DNA of 64,000 bases, taken from contig JASBTQ010000042.1 of NCBI GenBank assembly GCA_030148335.1, positions 1 through 64,000 on the forward strand, written 5' to 3'. The notes beneath the pieces are model-generated. The model ran no database searches. It was not told the DNA's origin and saw nothing but the letters and a program-made list of their open reading frames with translations. Position numbers and translations under genes: made by a program. Position 1 is the stretch's first letter; every line of letters starts with the position of its first letter. Below, piece by piece: positions 26,469 through 36,260 of the stretch. Source of the stretch: Allomuricauda sp. (lineage in GTDB: Bacteria; Bacteroidota; Bacteroidia; Flavobacteriales; Flavobacteriaceae).

Positions 26469-26668
26469 TCAACATTTTAAAGTACACCGAATACCTATAC
26501 TTGGCCGTCGCGGTCGTATCCATCTACAAGATCGTGACACTTTGGAGCATCGACCCCAAGGAAACCTATATTTTCATCTTCTTTGCAGTCGTCTCGATTG
26601 CCATGTTTGTCTTCAGAAGAAGATATCGCAAGCGTTTTGAACAACGACAAAAGGAAAACCAGAAATAG
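26465..26668 (+). CDS. Small conserved membrane protein (67 aa)
   Basis: This protein of 67 residues has two membrane helices (about 8-26 and 34-50) and a basic tail (FRRRYRKRFEQRQKENQK). It overlaps lptC by four bases and is followed two bases later by the CNNM-type gene, so it belongs to the same operon. Its function is unknown; the position is typical of flavobacterial lptC loci. Confidence 0.8.
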   Translation: MINILKYTEYLYLAVAVVSIYKIVTLWSIDPKETYIFIFFAVVSIAMFVFRRRYRKRFEQRQKENQK

Positions 26669-26670
26669 CC

Positions 26671-27960
26671 TTGGACACCTCGGTCACCATCATACTTCTT
26701 TCCTTGCTCTTCTCGGCATTCTTTTCAGGAATGGAGATTGCCTTCATTTCCGCCAATAAGATCCATATAGAAATTGAAAAAAAGCAGGAAGGCATCTTGG
26801 CCAAGGTACTCACTTGGCTCACGGAAAAGCCATCCAAGTTCATTGCCACCATGCTCATTGGCAACAACATTGCCCTGGTCATTTACGGAATGTTCATGGG
26901 AGATCTGCTCATGGGATGGTTCCAAAGTCTCGTGCCTACCAACGTGGCTTTTTTGGATGCACTGTTGACGGATTTCAGTCTGGTTTCCCAAACGGTGATC
27001 TCCACTTTGATCATCCTATTCACTGCCGAGTTTTTGCCCAAGGTGATTTTTCAGATCTATTCCAACACCCTATTGAAGATTTTGGCCATACCCGCCTATT
27101 TCTTTTATGTGCTGTTCTCCTTCATATCGTGGTTCGTCATCAAGGTTTCGGATTTCATACTGCGTGTGTTTTTCAAGACGGACGGCGATGAGGTGCAACT
27201 TTCTTTTACCAAGCTGGAACTGGGCGATTACATCACAGAACATATGGAGACCGTGGAAGAAGAGGACGAGGTGGATTCGGAGATACAGATATTCCAGAAT
27301 GCCTTACAGTTTTCCACCGTAAAGGCACGTGAGGTAATGGTGCCGCGTACCGAGATTACCGCAGTGGAGTTGAACGATACCCCAAAAAATCTGACAAAAC
27401 TCTTTACTGAGACCGGCTATTCCAAAATTTTGGTCTATAAGGACAGCATCGATGAGATCATAGGGTATGTACACTCCTACGAACTGTTCAAAAAACCGAA
27501 GACCATCAAGAGCATTTTGATGCCGGTGGAGTTTGTGCCGGAGACCATGATGATACAGGACATCCTCAATGTACTCACCAAAAAGAGAAAGAGCATGGCG
27601 GTCGTCTTGGACGAATATGGGGGAACGGCGGGCATCATGACCGTGGAGGACATCATCGAGGAACTTTTCGGGGAGATAGAGGACGAGCACGACACCATCG
27701 ACTTCCATGAAGAACGGGTCGAGGAAAACTTCTATAAGTTCTCTGCTCGGTTGGAGGTGGACTACATCAACGAAAACTATAAACTGGAACTGCCCGAAGG
27801 GGAAGAATATGAAACCTTGGGTGGCCTTATCGTGAACAAGACAGGCCACATACCCGAACAGGACTCAGAGGTCACCATCGACAATTTCACCTTTCAGATC
27901 CTAGAGGTGTCCAATACCAAAATAGACTTGGTGAGCGTGCGGGTCCATACTGAGGATTAA
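26671..27960 (+). CDS. CNNM/HlyC-CorC family transporter-like protein
   Basis: This 429-residue protein has an N-terminal DUF21 membrane domain (about 1-180, with LLFSAFFSGMEIAFISANK), a paired CBS domain (about 210-335, with VMVPRTEITAVELNDTP and SMAVVLDEYGGTAGIMTVEDI) and a C-terminal CorC_HlyC domain. CNNM proteins of this type move magnesium or other divalent cations, but the substrate is not settled for this member. The start is TTG at 26671; the next ATG would remove the first helix. Confidence 0.9.
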   Translation: MDTSVTIILLSLLFSAFFSGMEIAFISANKIHIEIEKKQEGILAKVLTWLTEKPSKFIATMLIGNNIALVIYGMFMGDLLMGWFQSLVPTNVAFLDALLTDFSLVSQTVISTLIILFTAEFLPKVIFQIYSNTLLKILAIPAYFFYVLFSFISWFVIKVSDFILRVFFKTDGDEVQLSFTKLELGDYITEHMETVEEEDEVDSEIQIFQNALQFSTVKAREVMVPRTEITAVELNDTPKNLTKLFTETGYSKILVYKDSIDEIIGYVHSYELFKKPKTIKSILMPVEFVPETMMIQDILNVLTKKRKSMAVVLDEYGGTAGIMTVEDIIEELFGEIEDEHDTIDFHEERVEENFYKFSARLEVDYINENYKLELPEGEEYETLGGLIVNKTGHIPEQDSEVTIDNFTFQILEVSNTKIDLVSVRVHTED

Positions 27961-28044
27961 TGGTTTCCACATCTTTTTGCGCTTTCCTATTTGAAAAGAA
28001 AGTGGTATTTTCGCCCACTGAATTTAAAGAAAACTAGCAGTAAA

Positions 28045-30165
28045 ATGGCAATATTAGAGAATATTAGAAAACGGACCACCGTTCTGATCCTTATCATCGG
28101 TTTGGCGTTGTTCGCATTTGTAATATCAGGCGTCTTCAGCAGCAAGGATTTTGCTGGGGGCAAAGTAGGTTCCTCGATCGCCGAGGTAAATGGGGAGGAT
28201 ATTTCCATTGACGAATTTAGGAACAAGGTGGAGACCGCTTCCAGGAGCTATGGTCCAAACTTCTCTTCCACGCAATTGGTGAACATGGTGTACGACCAGG
28301 AAGTGCGCAAAGCCCTTTTGAACCAACAGTTCGAGGATTTGGGCATCGATGTGGAGAGCGATCAGATCATCGAATTTGTGCGGACTTCAGGCTACGCACA
28401 GATACCCGACTTCCAGGACGAGAACGGGATCTTCAATGAAGCAGTGTTCAAAAGTGCCATTGCCGATTGGAGGGCCAACGACCCACTTCGCTACGATGCT
28501 TGGTTGCAGGATGAAAAAGCCATTATTGAGGCGGCCAAGGAGCGTTTGTACTTCAACCTGATCAAGGGAGGCGTGGGTGCCACACTTTCAGAAGGAAAAT
28601 TTGATTACAAATTGGCCAATGACAAAGTGGACATCCAATATGTACGTGTTCCTTATTCTTCTATAGCAGACAGTACCATAGAGGTTTCCAAGAGCGAAAT
28701 TGAAAAATACATCAACGACCACAAGAAAAGGTTTGAGCAGGAAAAGGCGCGCGACATCCGTTTCGTATATTTTGAGGAAAAACCATCAGCAGCAGATGAG
28801 AGCAGTGTAAAAGAGGTCATTACCGCACTGCTTGACGATACCGTGGAGTATTCACAGGAAACCGATTCCAATGATACCATTGCCGGATTCAGGAACACCA
28901 CGGACATGGCGGCCTTCTTGGATAGACATTCGGATACCAAGTTCGATACCATATACAAGGCAAAAAATGACCTCCCTTCTGTTGCTGCCGATACGTTGAT
29001 GGCAATGCAGGTGGGACAAATCTATGGACCCTACAAGGATGGGAATTTTTATAAGATATCCAAGGTAATGGACAGAAAGGCCAACGGAACCGTAAAAGCC
29101 AGCCATATCCTGATTGCTTGGGAAGGTGCGGAACGTGCCAACCCCGCCATTACAAGGACCAAGGAAGAAGCGGAAGCCAAGGCCAAGGAGCTTTTGGCAG
29201 AGGCAAAGAAGGAGGATGTGGTCTTTACTTCATTGGCCAGGGACAATTCGGATGGACCTTCTGCCCCTCGTGGCGGTGACTTGGGATACTTCCAGGAAGG
29301 CATCATGGCCGATGAGTTCAATGATTTCAGTTTTGGAAATCCAACAGGTACCATCGGATTGGTAGAGACCCAATTTGGTTACCACATCATCAAAATTGAT
29401 GATAAGCAGGATGTGATCCAGGTGGCCACATTGGCACGGGAAATCGAACCTTCCGAAGAGACCATCAACACCCTGTTCACCGATGCCACCAAGTTCGAAA
29501 TGACCGCTTTGGACTCCGAAGCTGAGAATTTCGGTGACATTGCAAGAGAAAGCAATTATACCGTAAGACCAGTGAACAAGATCAAGGAAATGGACGAGAA
29601 CCTTCCCGGTCTTGGTTCCCAAAGAAGCATAGTGCAGTGGACATTTAATGAGGACACCAAGGTGGGCGATATCCGACGTTTCAATGTGAACAATGGCTAT
29701 GCCGTGGTTCAGTTGACCAAAAAGTACGATAAAGGCCTGATGTCCCCTGAGGATGCTTCAGCAACAGCATTGCCCGAAATCAGGAAAGAGCGCAAAGCGG
29801 AACAGATCATTACCGCCAACAAAGGAAAGGCGATGGATGCCATTGCTACCAGCAACAATGTGACTACGAGCAATGCATCGGCACTGACCGTAAAGTCCCC
29901 AACTTTGCCAGGTGCAGGTAGGGAGCCTATGATCGTGGGAACAGCTTTTGCGCTTGATCAAGGCCAGACTTCCGGATTGATCAAAGGTGAGACTGGGGTT
30001 TACATGCTGAAAGTGACCAAAAAAGAAGAAGCTCCCAACGTGGAGAACTACAGCACCTATGCCAACAGCTTGCGGGCCAGCACCGCAGCCAGGGTGAGCG
30101 GCTCGGTATATAATGCCCTTAAGGACAAGGCAGAGATAGAGGACAACCGCGCCACTTTCTATTAG
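28045..30165 (+). CDS. PpiD-like peptidyl-prolyl isomerase
   Basis: This inner-membrane-anchored foldase of 706 residues faces the periplasm. It begins MAILENIRKRTT, followed by one helix (LILIIGLALFAFVISGVF), a SurA_N-like region, and a parvulin domain (about 340-460: KASHILIAWEG, DNSDGPSAPRGGDLGYFQEG, TQFGYHIIKID), then a second parvulin-like C-terminal part. The start at 28045 is chosen because it matches family N termini; an in-frame ATG 18 codons upstream is not. A strong terminator follows. It helps fold outer-membrane and secreted proteins. Confidence 0.92.
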   Translation: MAILENIRKRTTVLILIIGLALFAFVISGVFSSKDFAGGKVGSSIAEVNGEDISIDEFRNKVETASRSYGPNFSSTQLVNMVYDQEVRKALLNQQFEDLGIDVESDQIIEFVRTSGYAQIPDFQDENGIFNEAVFKSAIADWRANDPLRYDAWLQDEKAIIEAAKERLYFNLIKGGVGATLSEGKFDYKLANDKVDIQYVRVPYSSIADSTIEVSKSEIEKYINDHKKRFEQEKARDIRFVYFEEKPSAADESSVKEVITALLDDTVEYSQETDSNDTIAGFRNTTDMAAFLDRHSDTKFDTIYKAKNDLPSVAADTLMAMQVGQIYGPYKDGNFYKISKVMDRKANGTVKASHILIAWEGAERANPAITRTKEEAEAKAKELLAEAKKEDVVFTSLARDNSDGPSAPRGGDLGYFQEGIMADEFNDFSFGNPTGTIGLVETQFGYHIIKIDDKQDVIQVATLAREIEPSEETINTLFTDATKFEMTALDSEAENFGDIARESNYTVRPVNKIKEMDENLPGLGSQRSIVQWTFNEDTKVGDIRRFNVNNGYAVVQLTKKYDKGLMSPEDASATALPEIRKERKAEQIITANKGKAMDAIATSNNVTTSNASALTVKSPTLPGAGREPMIVGTAFALDQGQTSGLIKGETGVYMLKVTKKEEAPNVENYSTYANSLRASTAARVSGSVYNALKDKAEIEDNRATFY

Positions 30166-30184
30166 GATTTGCACAGATAGATAT

Positions 30185-30217
30185 AAAAAAAGCCCCTTTT
30201 TAAAGGGGCTTTTTTTT
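30185..30217. terminator. Bidirectional terminator
   Basis: AGCCCCTTT / AAAGGGGCT with a two-base loop has A and T runs on both sides and lies between the converging foldase and 193-residue genes. Confidence 0.9.
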
Positions 30218-30244
30218 GTATCCTCATTCAATGAACAGTGCTTA

Positions 30245-30826
30245 TTACCTACTCTCCTGCTGGTCCCATTTCATCTTATAGCAAATGGAAAGGATTTTTC
30301 CCTCGGCATCAACCGTCACCTCAAAACCCTGCTTGGTCCGGAAATAGGCATCCCGTAGAAAATACCACTTGCCGTTGGTGAAAAAAAACTCCCTTTTGTC
30401 CGGTTTCCATGAAGGAAGGGGATAGGTAAGGTCCAGCACACCTTGAAAATAAACAGCCGTCTGTTCCGTAAGCCTAAAATCTTCCCGGATGTAACTTTTG
30501 AATTTTGGAAGGTCGGTGTCCCCGCGGATCTGCTCAAAACTGTTTACCTTTTCCCCAGTGTCGATTACAATCATCCTATTGATGTCCGTGTCCTTGCTGC
30601 CATAGAGGTTTTTGGTTTCTTGGGTGATGTGGTACACCGCATATTTTAGAACCTGGGCTGTAGAGTCGGGGGATACTTCCCGATAGGTGGTGGTAGAGCT
30701 TTCCCTCATGAACTGGTCCAGACGGTTAATGGCAGAGCCATCCCGTTGGGAAAAGGTGGCCAAGGGTAAAAATAATAGTGTCGCCCAAAGGGTTTTGTGC
30801 ACCAATGATGTATGGATTTGGGTCAT
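30245..30826 (-). CDS. Secreted hypothetical protein (193 aa)
   Basis: This 193-residue protein has a signal peptide (cleavage after ATFSQ, about 27) and a mixed alpha/beta mature part with YHITQETKNLYGSKDTDINR and FFFTNGKWYFLRDAYFRTK. The start at 30826 gives this signal peptide; an earlier ATG adds 22 residues that spoil it. I do not recognise a family. It is convergent with the foldase gene. Confidence 0.75.
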   Translation of the reverse strand: MTQIHTSLVHKTLWATLLFLPLATFSQRDGSAINRLDQFMRESSTTTYREVSPDSTAQVLKYAVYHITQETKNLYGSKDTDINRMIVIDTGEKVNSFEQIRGDTDLPKFKSYIREDFRLTEQTAVYFQGVLDLTYPLPSWKPDKREFFFTNGKWYFLRDAYFRTKQGFEVTVDAEGKILSICYKMKWDQQESR

Positions 30827-30952
30827 ATCGATCAAAGGGTTTGATGAACAGTGCCAAACATAAGGGCAATATTCCAGATGATCGACCCCCAATTGACGGA
30901 TGACCCGTTTGGATTGACGGATAGATGAAAAGCTGGGGGAAATGTTAAAAAA

Positions 30953-31681
30953 TTACTCCTTAAAAAGAGCTATGGTGTAATCAAGAAGTTCACTGTTCCC
31001 ACTTTTGCCGTGACCAGGCACAACAGTCATGGTGTTGGGGTATTTGGACTTTACTTGGGTAACTGTTTGTGACCATTCCGAAACATTGGCATCTTCTAGA
31101 TTTCCTTTGCCCGCCCCCATGGATTTGATCAAACAGCCCCCGAACATCACATTTTCAGTGGGGAAATAGGCAATGATATTGTCACGGGTATGGCCTTCAC
31201 CGACATAGTCCAGAAGCACTATTTCATCCCCTACCTGTAATTCCATAAAACCAGCGAATCCATGTTGCGGACGTTTCCCTTCTTTTTCGGAGAGTAAAGC
31301 AAGGGTCTTTTGATGGGCGTATGAAGGAATGCTTTTTTCATGAAATGTCTTGAGGCCGCCAACGCAATCATCATGGAAATGGGTCGCCACCACAGCCTCT
31401 ATCACAATGTTTTGTGATTCCAACCAATTGATGAGTTCCTCCGATACCATGTTGTCCACGGGGGTGTCCAGCACTATGGCCTTCCCGTCATCCACCACGA
31501 TTATCCCGTTGCAGGCCACCTTTCCAAAGCTCTCGGTCTCCAGATAAGAAACATGCATGTAGGTGTGCTCCGTGAGCGGCACTATTTCCAGCGTGTCCGT
31601 TTTAAGGGCAATCTGTCTTTCTTTCTTCCCACATGAAAGAAGGATAAGGCAAGTCAATAGGATAAACAACGATTTTTTCAT
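30953..31681 (-). CDS. Subclass B1 metallo-beta-lactamase-like lipoprotein
   Basis: This 242-residue protein has all zinc ligands of subclass B1: H101, H103 and D105 in HFHDD, H164 in GEGHTRDN, C183 in GGCLIKS and H224 in VPGHG; the B1 hallmark NLEDANVSEW is also present. The lipobox ILLSC (Cys17) makes it a lipoprotein, so it should be anchored in the membrane. B1 enzymes break down penicillins, cephalosporins and carbapenems. The stop is followed by a 60-base gap; its start overlaps the end of the GHMP kinase gene by four bases, an unusual operon partner. Activity has to be tested, as some relatives are not lactamases. Confidence 0.85.
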   Translation of the reverse strand: MKKSLFILLTCLILLSCGKKERQIALKTDTLEIVPLTEHTYMHVSYLETESFGKVACNGIIVVDDGKAIVLDTPVDNMVSEELINWLESQNIVIEAVVATHFHDDCVGGLKTFHEKSIPSYAHQKTLALLSEKEGKRPQHGFAGFMELQVGDEIVLLDYVGEGHTRDNIIAYFPTENVMFGGCLIKSMGAGKGNLEDANVSEWSQTVTQVKSKYPNTMTVVPGHGKSGNSELLDYTIALFKE

Positions 31682-32589
31682 TGCAGGATCATTTTTGAAT
31701 AAGGGATAACGGTTTCATACCCTTTTGCCTTGAAATAGTCCAAGGATTTTTCATCACCCGTGGCCAACACAAAATCACCGCCCCAGGCCCCAAGGCTTTT
31801 CACCGTGCCAAAATAATCGGGAAAAAGACGTTGCTTCACGGGTTTCAGTTTCAAGACTTTGGAAAGCAAAGCTTCGTGTTCTTCCATCAAGACCTCGAAC
31901 CCGGCCAAAGTAGGTGCAGCTATCAATTTTTTGGTGATACTGGAAACATTCTTGACCAATTCCGATACATCAAATTGCTGCTTCCTATAATTAGCGATAG
32001 CCTCTTTGCTACTTTGTTTTTCATTAAGATGTACAAAGTAGAGCGATTCTTTGAACAGGGGGTCAAAATCAATTTTTTCGACTTGCGGGACGCCATTCTT
32101 TAACTGATAGGTTATCGGTGAATTGTATTGAGCACAGGCAATATCATACCCGCTTCCACCAAAGGCGTTCCATAAAAGTTGATAGGCATCCACTCGTGCC
32201 CATTGCGCCAAATTGTTAATGAGTGTCGAGGATGTGCCCAATCCCCATGATTTGGGAAAGGTAAGATGCGTTTCTATTTGAAAACCATCACTATCGGTCA
32301 ACAATAAAGGGTTTTGTGCATTGGCCTCCAAAAGCAAGGTGGTCAATGTTTGGGAAGTCGCTTCATCGGAAGTGGATATTACTTTCAGATCCGCAAGATC
32401 AAATTGTGCAGTGAACCAAATAGTATTGTCCTCATCAAAACTGGTCCATTCCAATATCCCGGATGTGGTCGGGGTCACATGCAGCGATTGCCCATAGCTG
32501 GTGGGGATGGCCAGTCCCAATGCCCCATCCAAAATGGCATATTCCCCAGAAAGCAATAGTTTGCCGTTGCTGTAAAAGGCTTTTTTCAT
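31678..32589 (-). CDS. GYDIA-type GHMP kinase
   Basis: This 303-residue small-molecule kinase has the GHMP motifs: GEYAILDGALGLAIP near the start, the glycine-rich ATP loop KSWGLGTSSTLINN, and GGSGYDIACAQ, which names the family. It overlaps the HMG-CoA reductase gene by four bases, so it probably works in the mevalonate route to isoprenoids, taking the place of a usual mevalonate or phosphomevalonate kinase. Which step it serves is not certain. Confidence 0.88.
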   Translation of the reverse strand: MKKAFYSNGKLLLSGEYAILDGALGLAIPTSYGQSLHVTPTTSGILEWTSFDEDNTIWFTAQFDLADLKVISTSDEATSQTLTTLLLEANAQNPLLLTDSDGFQIETHLTFPKSWGLGTSSTLINNLAQWARVDAYQLLWNAFGGSGYDIACAQYNSPITYQLKNGVPQVEKIDFDPLFKESLYFVHLNEKQSSKEAIANYRKQQFDVSELVKNVSSITKKLIAAPTLAGFEVLMEEHEALLSKVLKLKPVKQRLFPDYFGTVKSLGAWGGDFVLATGDEKSLDYFKAKGYETVIPYSKMILQ

Positions 32590-33905
32590 TGTTGCGATTT
32601 CATCTTTTCCAAAGCCTCCTTGACCGAAGCATTTGTCACTGTATGGTGCTTGAAATGTTCCACAAGTTGCTGCTTTTCATCTTCCGAAGCACCCATTTGG
32701 TTGAGCATGTTCAGCAAGTGCATCTTCATGTGACCTTTTTGTATTCCAGTGGTGACCAAACTCCGTATGGCCGCAAAATTCTGGGCCAAACCCGCAACAG
32801 CAACAATCTGCATCAATTCCCTTGCAGATGGATTCCGGAGGATCTCCAAGGCCAATTTCACCAAAGGGTGCAAAGAGGTCAACCCGCCTACCGTGCCAAG
32901 GGCCAAGGGCACCTCTATCCAAAAGGTGAAAATACCATCTTCGATCTTCGCACGCGTCAAGCTCGAGTATTGCCCGCTCCTTGCCGCATAAGCATGCACG
33001 CCTGCCTCGATTGCCCTAAAATCGTTCCCGGTAGCAAGGACAACGGCATCAATACCGTTCATGATGCCTTTATTGTGCGTAACGGCACGATAGGGCTCCA
33101 CTTGGGCAATGTCAACGGCCCTTATGAATTTTTCAGCAAATACTTCTGCGGGCATATCCTTATTTCCCAAATCAGCGATGGGGCAACTTACCTCAGCCCT
33201 TACCAAGCAATGGGGGACATAGTTGGATAAGATGCTCATCACCACTTCTATGTTTTTTTCCTCTTCGGTGAAAGCATCAAAAAGGAGCGCTTGCTCTTTA
33301 AAAGTTTTGGCAAATTGTTCCAAACAGGAATTGATGAAGTTGGCCCCCATGGCATCTAAAGTCTCAAAGGTGCAATGGAGCTGGTGATAGCCCTTTATTT
33401 TGTCAGTGAGGTCCCGTAATTCAATAGTGTTGATGCCGCCGCCCCGTTTTTCCATGTTCTGGGTGATGGAAGCAACACTTCCCAGGAGCTTTGGTTTTAC
33501 CCATTCGAAAAATTCGGTTAGTTTTTTGGGGTCACCTTGGTATATAAAATGTACCTGGCCGATTTTTTCCGTACCCAAGATTTCCGTTTTGAATCCGCCG
33601 CGGTCCAACCAAAACTTGGCCGCCTTGCTGGCCGCCGCCACCACAGAGCTCTCTTCGATGGCCATGGGAACCGCATACAGATCACCGTTGATCAAAAAAT
33701 TGGGCGCAATGGCAAACGGCAGATAGTAATTGGAAACGGTATTTTCTATAAACTCATCGTGCAATTTTTGGACTCGGGGGTCCATGTTCAAATACTGCTC
33801 CAAAAGTTGCTTCGTGGCCTTGGCATCCTTAGTGCAGTGAGTGGCTATCCAATCGATTTTTTGGGTTTTGGACAACTTGGAAAATCCTTCAACGGGAGTG
33901 TTCAT
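32586..33905 (-). CDS. HMG-CoA reductase, class II
   Basis: This 439-residue enzyme converts HMG-CoA to mevalonate (or the reverse). The class II pattern is seen in SNYYLPFAIAPNFLING (58-73), the catalytic glutamate in EESSVVAAASKAA (84-96), the lysine in HNKGIMNGIDAVVLATGND and a C-terminal histidine region. These bacterial enzymes are named degradative, but in flavobacteria without the DXP route they feed isoprenoid synthesis. It is the first gene of a three-gene group with the GHMP kinase and the B1 lactamase-like gene. Confidence 0.92.
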   Translation of the reverse strand: MNTPVEGFSKLSKTQKIDWIATHCTKDAKATKQLLEQYLNMDPRVQKLHDEFIENTVSNYYLPFAIAPNFLINGDLYAVPMAIEESSVVAAASKAAKFWLDRGGFKTEILGTEKIGQVHFIYQGDPKKLTEFFEWVKPKLLGSVASITQNMEKRGGGINTIELRDLTDKIKGYHQLHCTFETLDAMGANFINSCLEQFAKTFKEQALLFDAFTEEEKNIEVVMSILSNYVPHCLVRAEVSCPIADLGNKDMPAEVFAEKFIRAVDIAQVEPYRAVTHNKGIMNGIDAVVLATGNDFRAIEAGVHAYAARSGQYSSLTRAKIEDGIFTFWIEVPLALGTVGGLTSLHPLVKLALEILRNPSARELMQIVAVAGLAQNFAAIRSLVTTGIQKGHMKMHLLNMLNQMGASEDEKQQLVEHFKHHTVTNASVKEALEKMKSQQ

Positions 33906-34085
33906 AAAGTTGGGTTAAAGGAATCAAATATAAGGATAATACCATCTTTGGTCGTACTAAGTATAACAATTGGGTGTGGTTGATCTGTTACAAAAGCCCT
34001 GTTCTTGTTGCGCTTGCAACATTAAAGTTTATTTTTCCGATAAATATTAGTAAACTTGGGAGTTTTTAATCAATTTTTTCACTTC

Positions 34086-36245
34086 ATGAACAAACCGTCT
34101 CTCCTAGTCCTACTCCTTTTGGGATTTTTGACTTTTTCCACAGCACAAAAGAAAAAAATAACCCTTGAAGAAATTTGGGGCGGGGAATTCAGGACCGAAT
34201 ACATGGACGTGCTCCGCTCCATGAACAACGGGACACAATATACCATTTTGAATACCGAACATTCCCCACGTTCCAGCAGTCTGGACAAATACGATTACGA
34301 GACTTTGGAGAAGGTGGAGACCATTGTGGCCTCTTCGGAAAGTGTGCCCTATTTTTCATCTTACTCCTTCAGTGATGATGAATCCAAGGTGCTTTTGGCC
34401 ACAGAGGTGGAGCCTATTTTTAGGCGTTCCAGTCTGGGCATTTTCTATGTGTATGATATCGCCTCCAAGGATTTGGTGAAAATCTCCGAGACCAAGATAC
34501 AAGAACCCACACTTTCCCCTGATGGAAGCAAAGTGGCCTATGTGCTGGATAATAACCTTTATATTTTGGACCTTTCTGCAAGGACCACAAAGCAAGTGAC
34601 CACCGATGGGAGCAAGGGCACTATCATTAACGGGGTCACCGATTGGGTATATGAGGAGGAATTTGGGTTTGTACGCGCCTTTGAGTGGAACAGTAACGGC
34701 ACGAAAATCGCATTTTTACGATTTGATGAGACCGAAGTTCCCCATTTTTCCATGGATGTGTATGGAAAGGAACTCTATCCCTATCAGCATGAGTTCAAAT
34801 ATCCCAAGGCAGGCGAGAAGAATTCCGTGGTAACCCTTCACATGTATGATGTGGCGTCGGGCAAAATTTCAAATGTGGACATGGAGGATCCATACTATAT
34901 CCCACGAATCCAATGGATGAACAACCCCGACCACTTGAGCGTACAGACCTTGAACAGGCACCAGAACGATTTGAAACTCTTCGCAGTGAATGCAACCGAT
35001 AATTCAACATCCGTTTTGTTGGAAGAGACCGATGAAGCCTATGTGGACGTTGATGGCGACCTGACTTTTTTGGACGATGACAGTTTTATCTGGACCAGCG
35101 AGACTGACGGATACAACCATCTTTACCTTTATGGAAAGGATGGAAAATTGAAGAACCAGATCACACAGGGCCCTTGGGAAGTGACACGATATTATGGTTA
35201 CGATGAAAAACGCGACCGTATTTTTTATCAGTCCGTGGAAAACGGGTCCATCAATCGGGGTGTTTATAGTATTTCCACCAATGGGAAGCGCAAAAAAGGC
35301 CTATCAACTCAAGAGGGAACCAATTCAGCGGCGTTCAGCAGCGATTTTACCTATTACATCAACACCTATTCAAGTGCGAGCGTTCCTTACAGGTTCACAT
35401 TGCACGATGCATCCAGCGGTAAATTGGTCAAGGAAATCAAGGACAACTCAGCTTTGCTGAACAAACTGGAAGGATACGAAATTGCTCCCAAAGAGTTTTC
35501 CACCATCAACATTAATGGGTATGACCTGAATATGTACATGATCAAGCCCGCCGATTTTGACCCCAGCAAAAAATACCCATTGTTCCTGTTCCAATACAGT
35601 GGCCCGGGTTCCCAATCGGTCTCTAACAGTTGGATGGGCAGTAACGATTATTGGCACCAGCTTTTGGCATCCGAGGGTTACATCGTGGCCTGTGTGGATG
35701 GCAGGGGAACCGGTCTGAAAGGACGCGACTTTAAAAAATTGACCCAAAAGGAATTGGGCAAATATGAAGTGGAAGATCAGATTGCCGCGGCCCAAAAATT
35801 GAGCGAGCTTCCCTATATCGACGGGAACAGGACCGGTATTTGGGGGTGGAGCTATGGTGGGTTTATGTCCACCAACTGTATTTTGAAGGGCAACGATACT
35901 TTTGAAATGGCCATAGCCGTGGCGCCCGTGACCTCTTGGCGATTCTACGACACTATTTACACCGAAAGATACATGCAGACCCCACACGAGAACCCCAGTG
36001 GGTATGATGATAATTCCCCGTTCAATTATCCAGAATTGTTGAAAGGAAAATACCTGTTGGTGCATGGTTCGGGCGATGACAACGTACACGTCCAGAACAC
36101 CATGCGGATGATCGAGGCCTTGGTGCAGGCCAACAAGCAGTTCGACTGGGCCATTTATCCCGATAAGAACCACGGAATCTATGGGGGCAACACTAGATTG
36201 CACCTTTACACCAAAATGACCAACTTCATTAAGGAAAATCTATAA
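34086..36245 (+). CDS. Dipeptidyl peptidase IV (S9)
   Basis: This 719-residue secreted peptidase removes dipeptides, mainly Xaa-Pro, from peptide N termini. A signal peptide (cleaved near FSTAQ, 21) is followed by a DPPIV_N beta propeller with the substrate-gripping acidic motif VYEEEF (188-193), and an alpha/beta hydrolase domain with S589 in GWSYGG, an aspartate at 664-665 (GSGDDNVHVQ) and H696 in DKNHG. The ATG start at 34086 was preferred to an upstream TTG, since it begins the signal peptide. The dipeptide importer gene follows after 15 bases. Confidence 0.95.
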   Translation: MNKPSLLVLLLLGFLTFSTAQKKKITLEEIWGGEFRTEYMDVLRSMNNGTQYTILNTEHSPRSSSLDKYDYETLEKVETIVASSESVPYFSSYSFSDDESKVLLATEVEPIFRRSSLGIFYVYDIASKDLVKISETKIQEPTLSPDGSKVAYVLDNNLYILDLSARTTKQVTTDGSKGTIINGVTDWVYEEEFGFVRAFEWNSNGTKIAFLRFDETEVPHFSMDVYGKELYPYQHEFKYPKAGEKNSVVTLHMYDVASGKISNVDMEDPYYIPRIQWMNNPDHLSVQTLNRHQNDLKLFAVNATDNSTSVLLEETDEAYVDVDGDLTFLDDDSFIWTSETDGYNHLYLYGKDGKLKNQITQGPWEVTRYYGYDEKRDRIFYQSVENGSINRGVYSISTNGKRKKGLSTQEGTNSAAFSSDFTYYINTYSSASVPYRFTLHDASSGKLVKEIKDNSALLNKLEGYEIAPKEFSTININGYDLNMYMIKPADFDPSKKYPLFLFQYSGPGSQSVSNSWMGSNDYWHQLLASEGYIVACVDGRGTGLKGRDFKKLTQKELGKYEVEDQIAAAQKLSELPYIDGNRTGIWGWSYGGFMSTNCILKGNDTFEMAIAVAPVTSWRFYDTIYTERYMQTPHENPSGYDDNSPFNYPELLKGKYLLVHGSGDDNVHVQNTMRMIEALVQANKQFDWAIYPDKNHGIYGGNTRLHLYTKMTNFIKENL

Positions 36246-36260
36246 TCAAAAACTAATTAT

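Noticed and set aside
30893..30952. Short direct repeat TTGACGGAT
   Set aside because: Two nine-base copies in a short gap are not enough to support an operator or mobile element.
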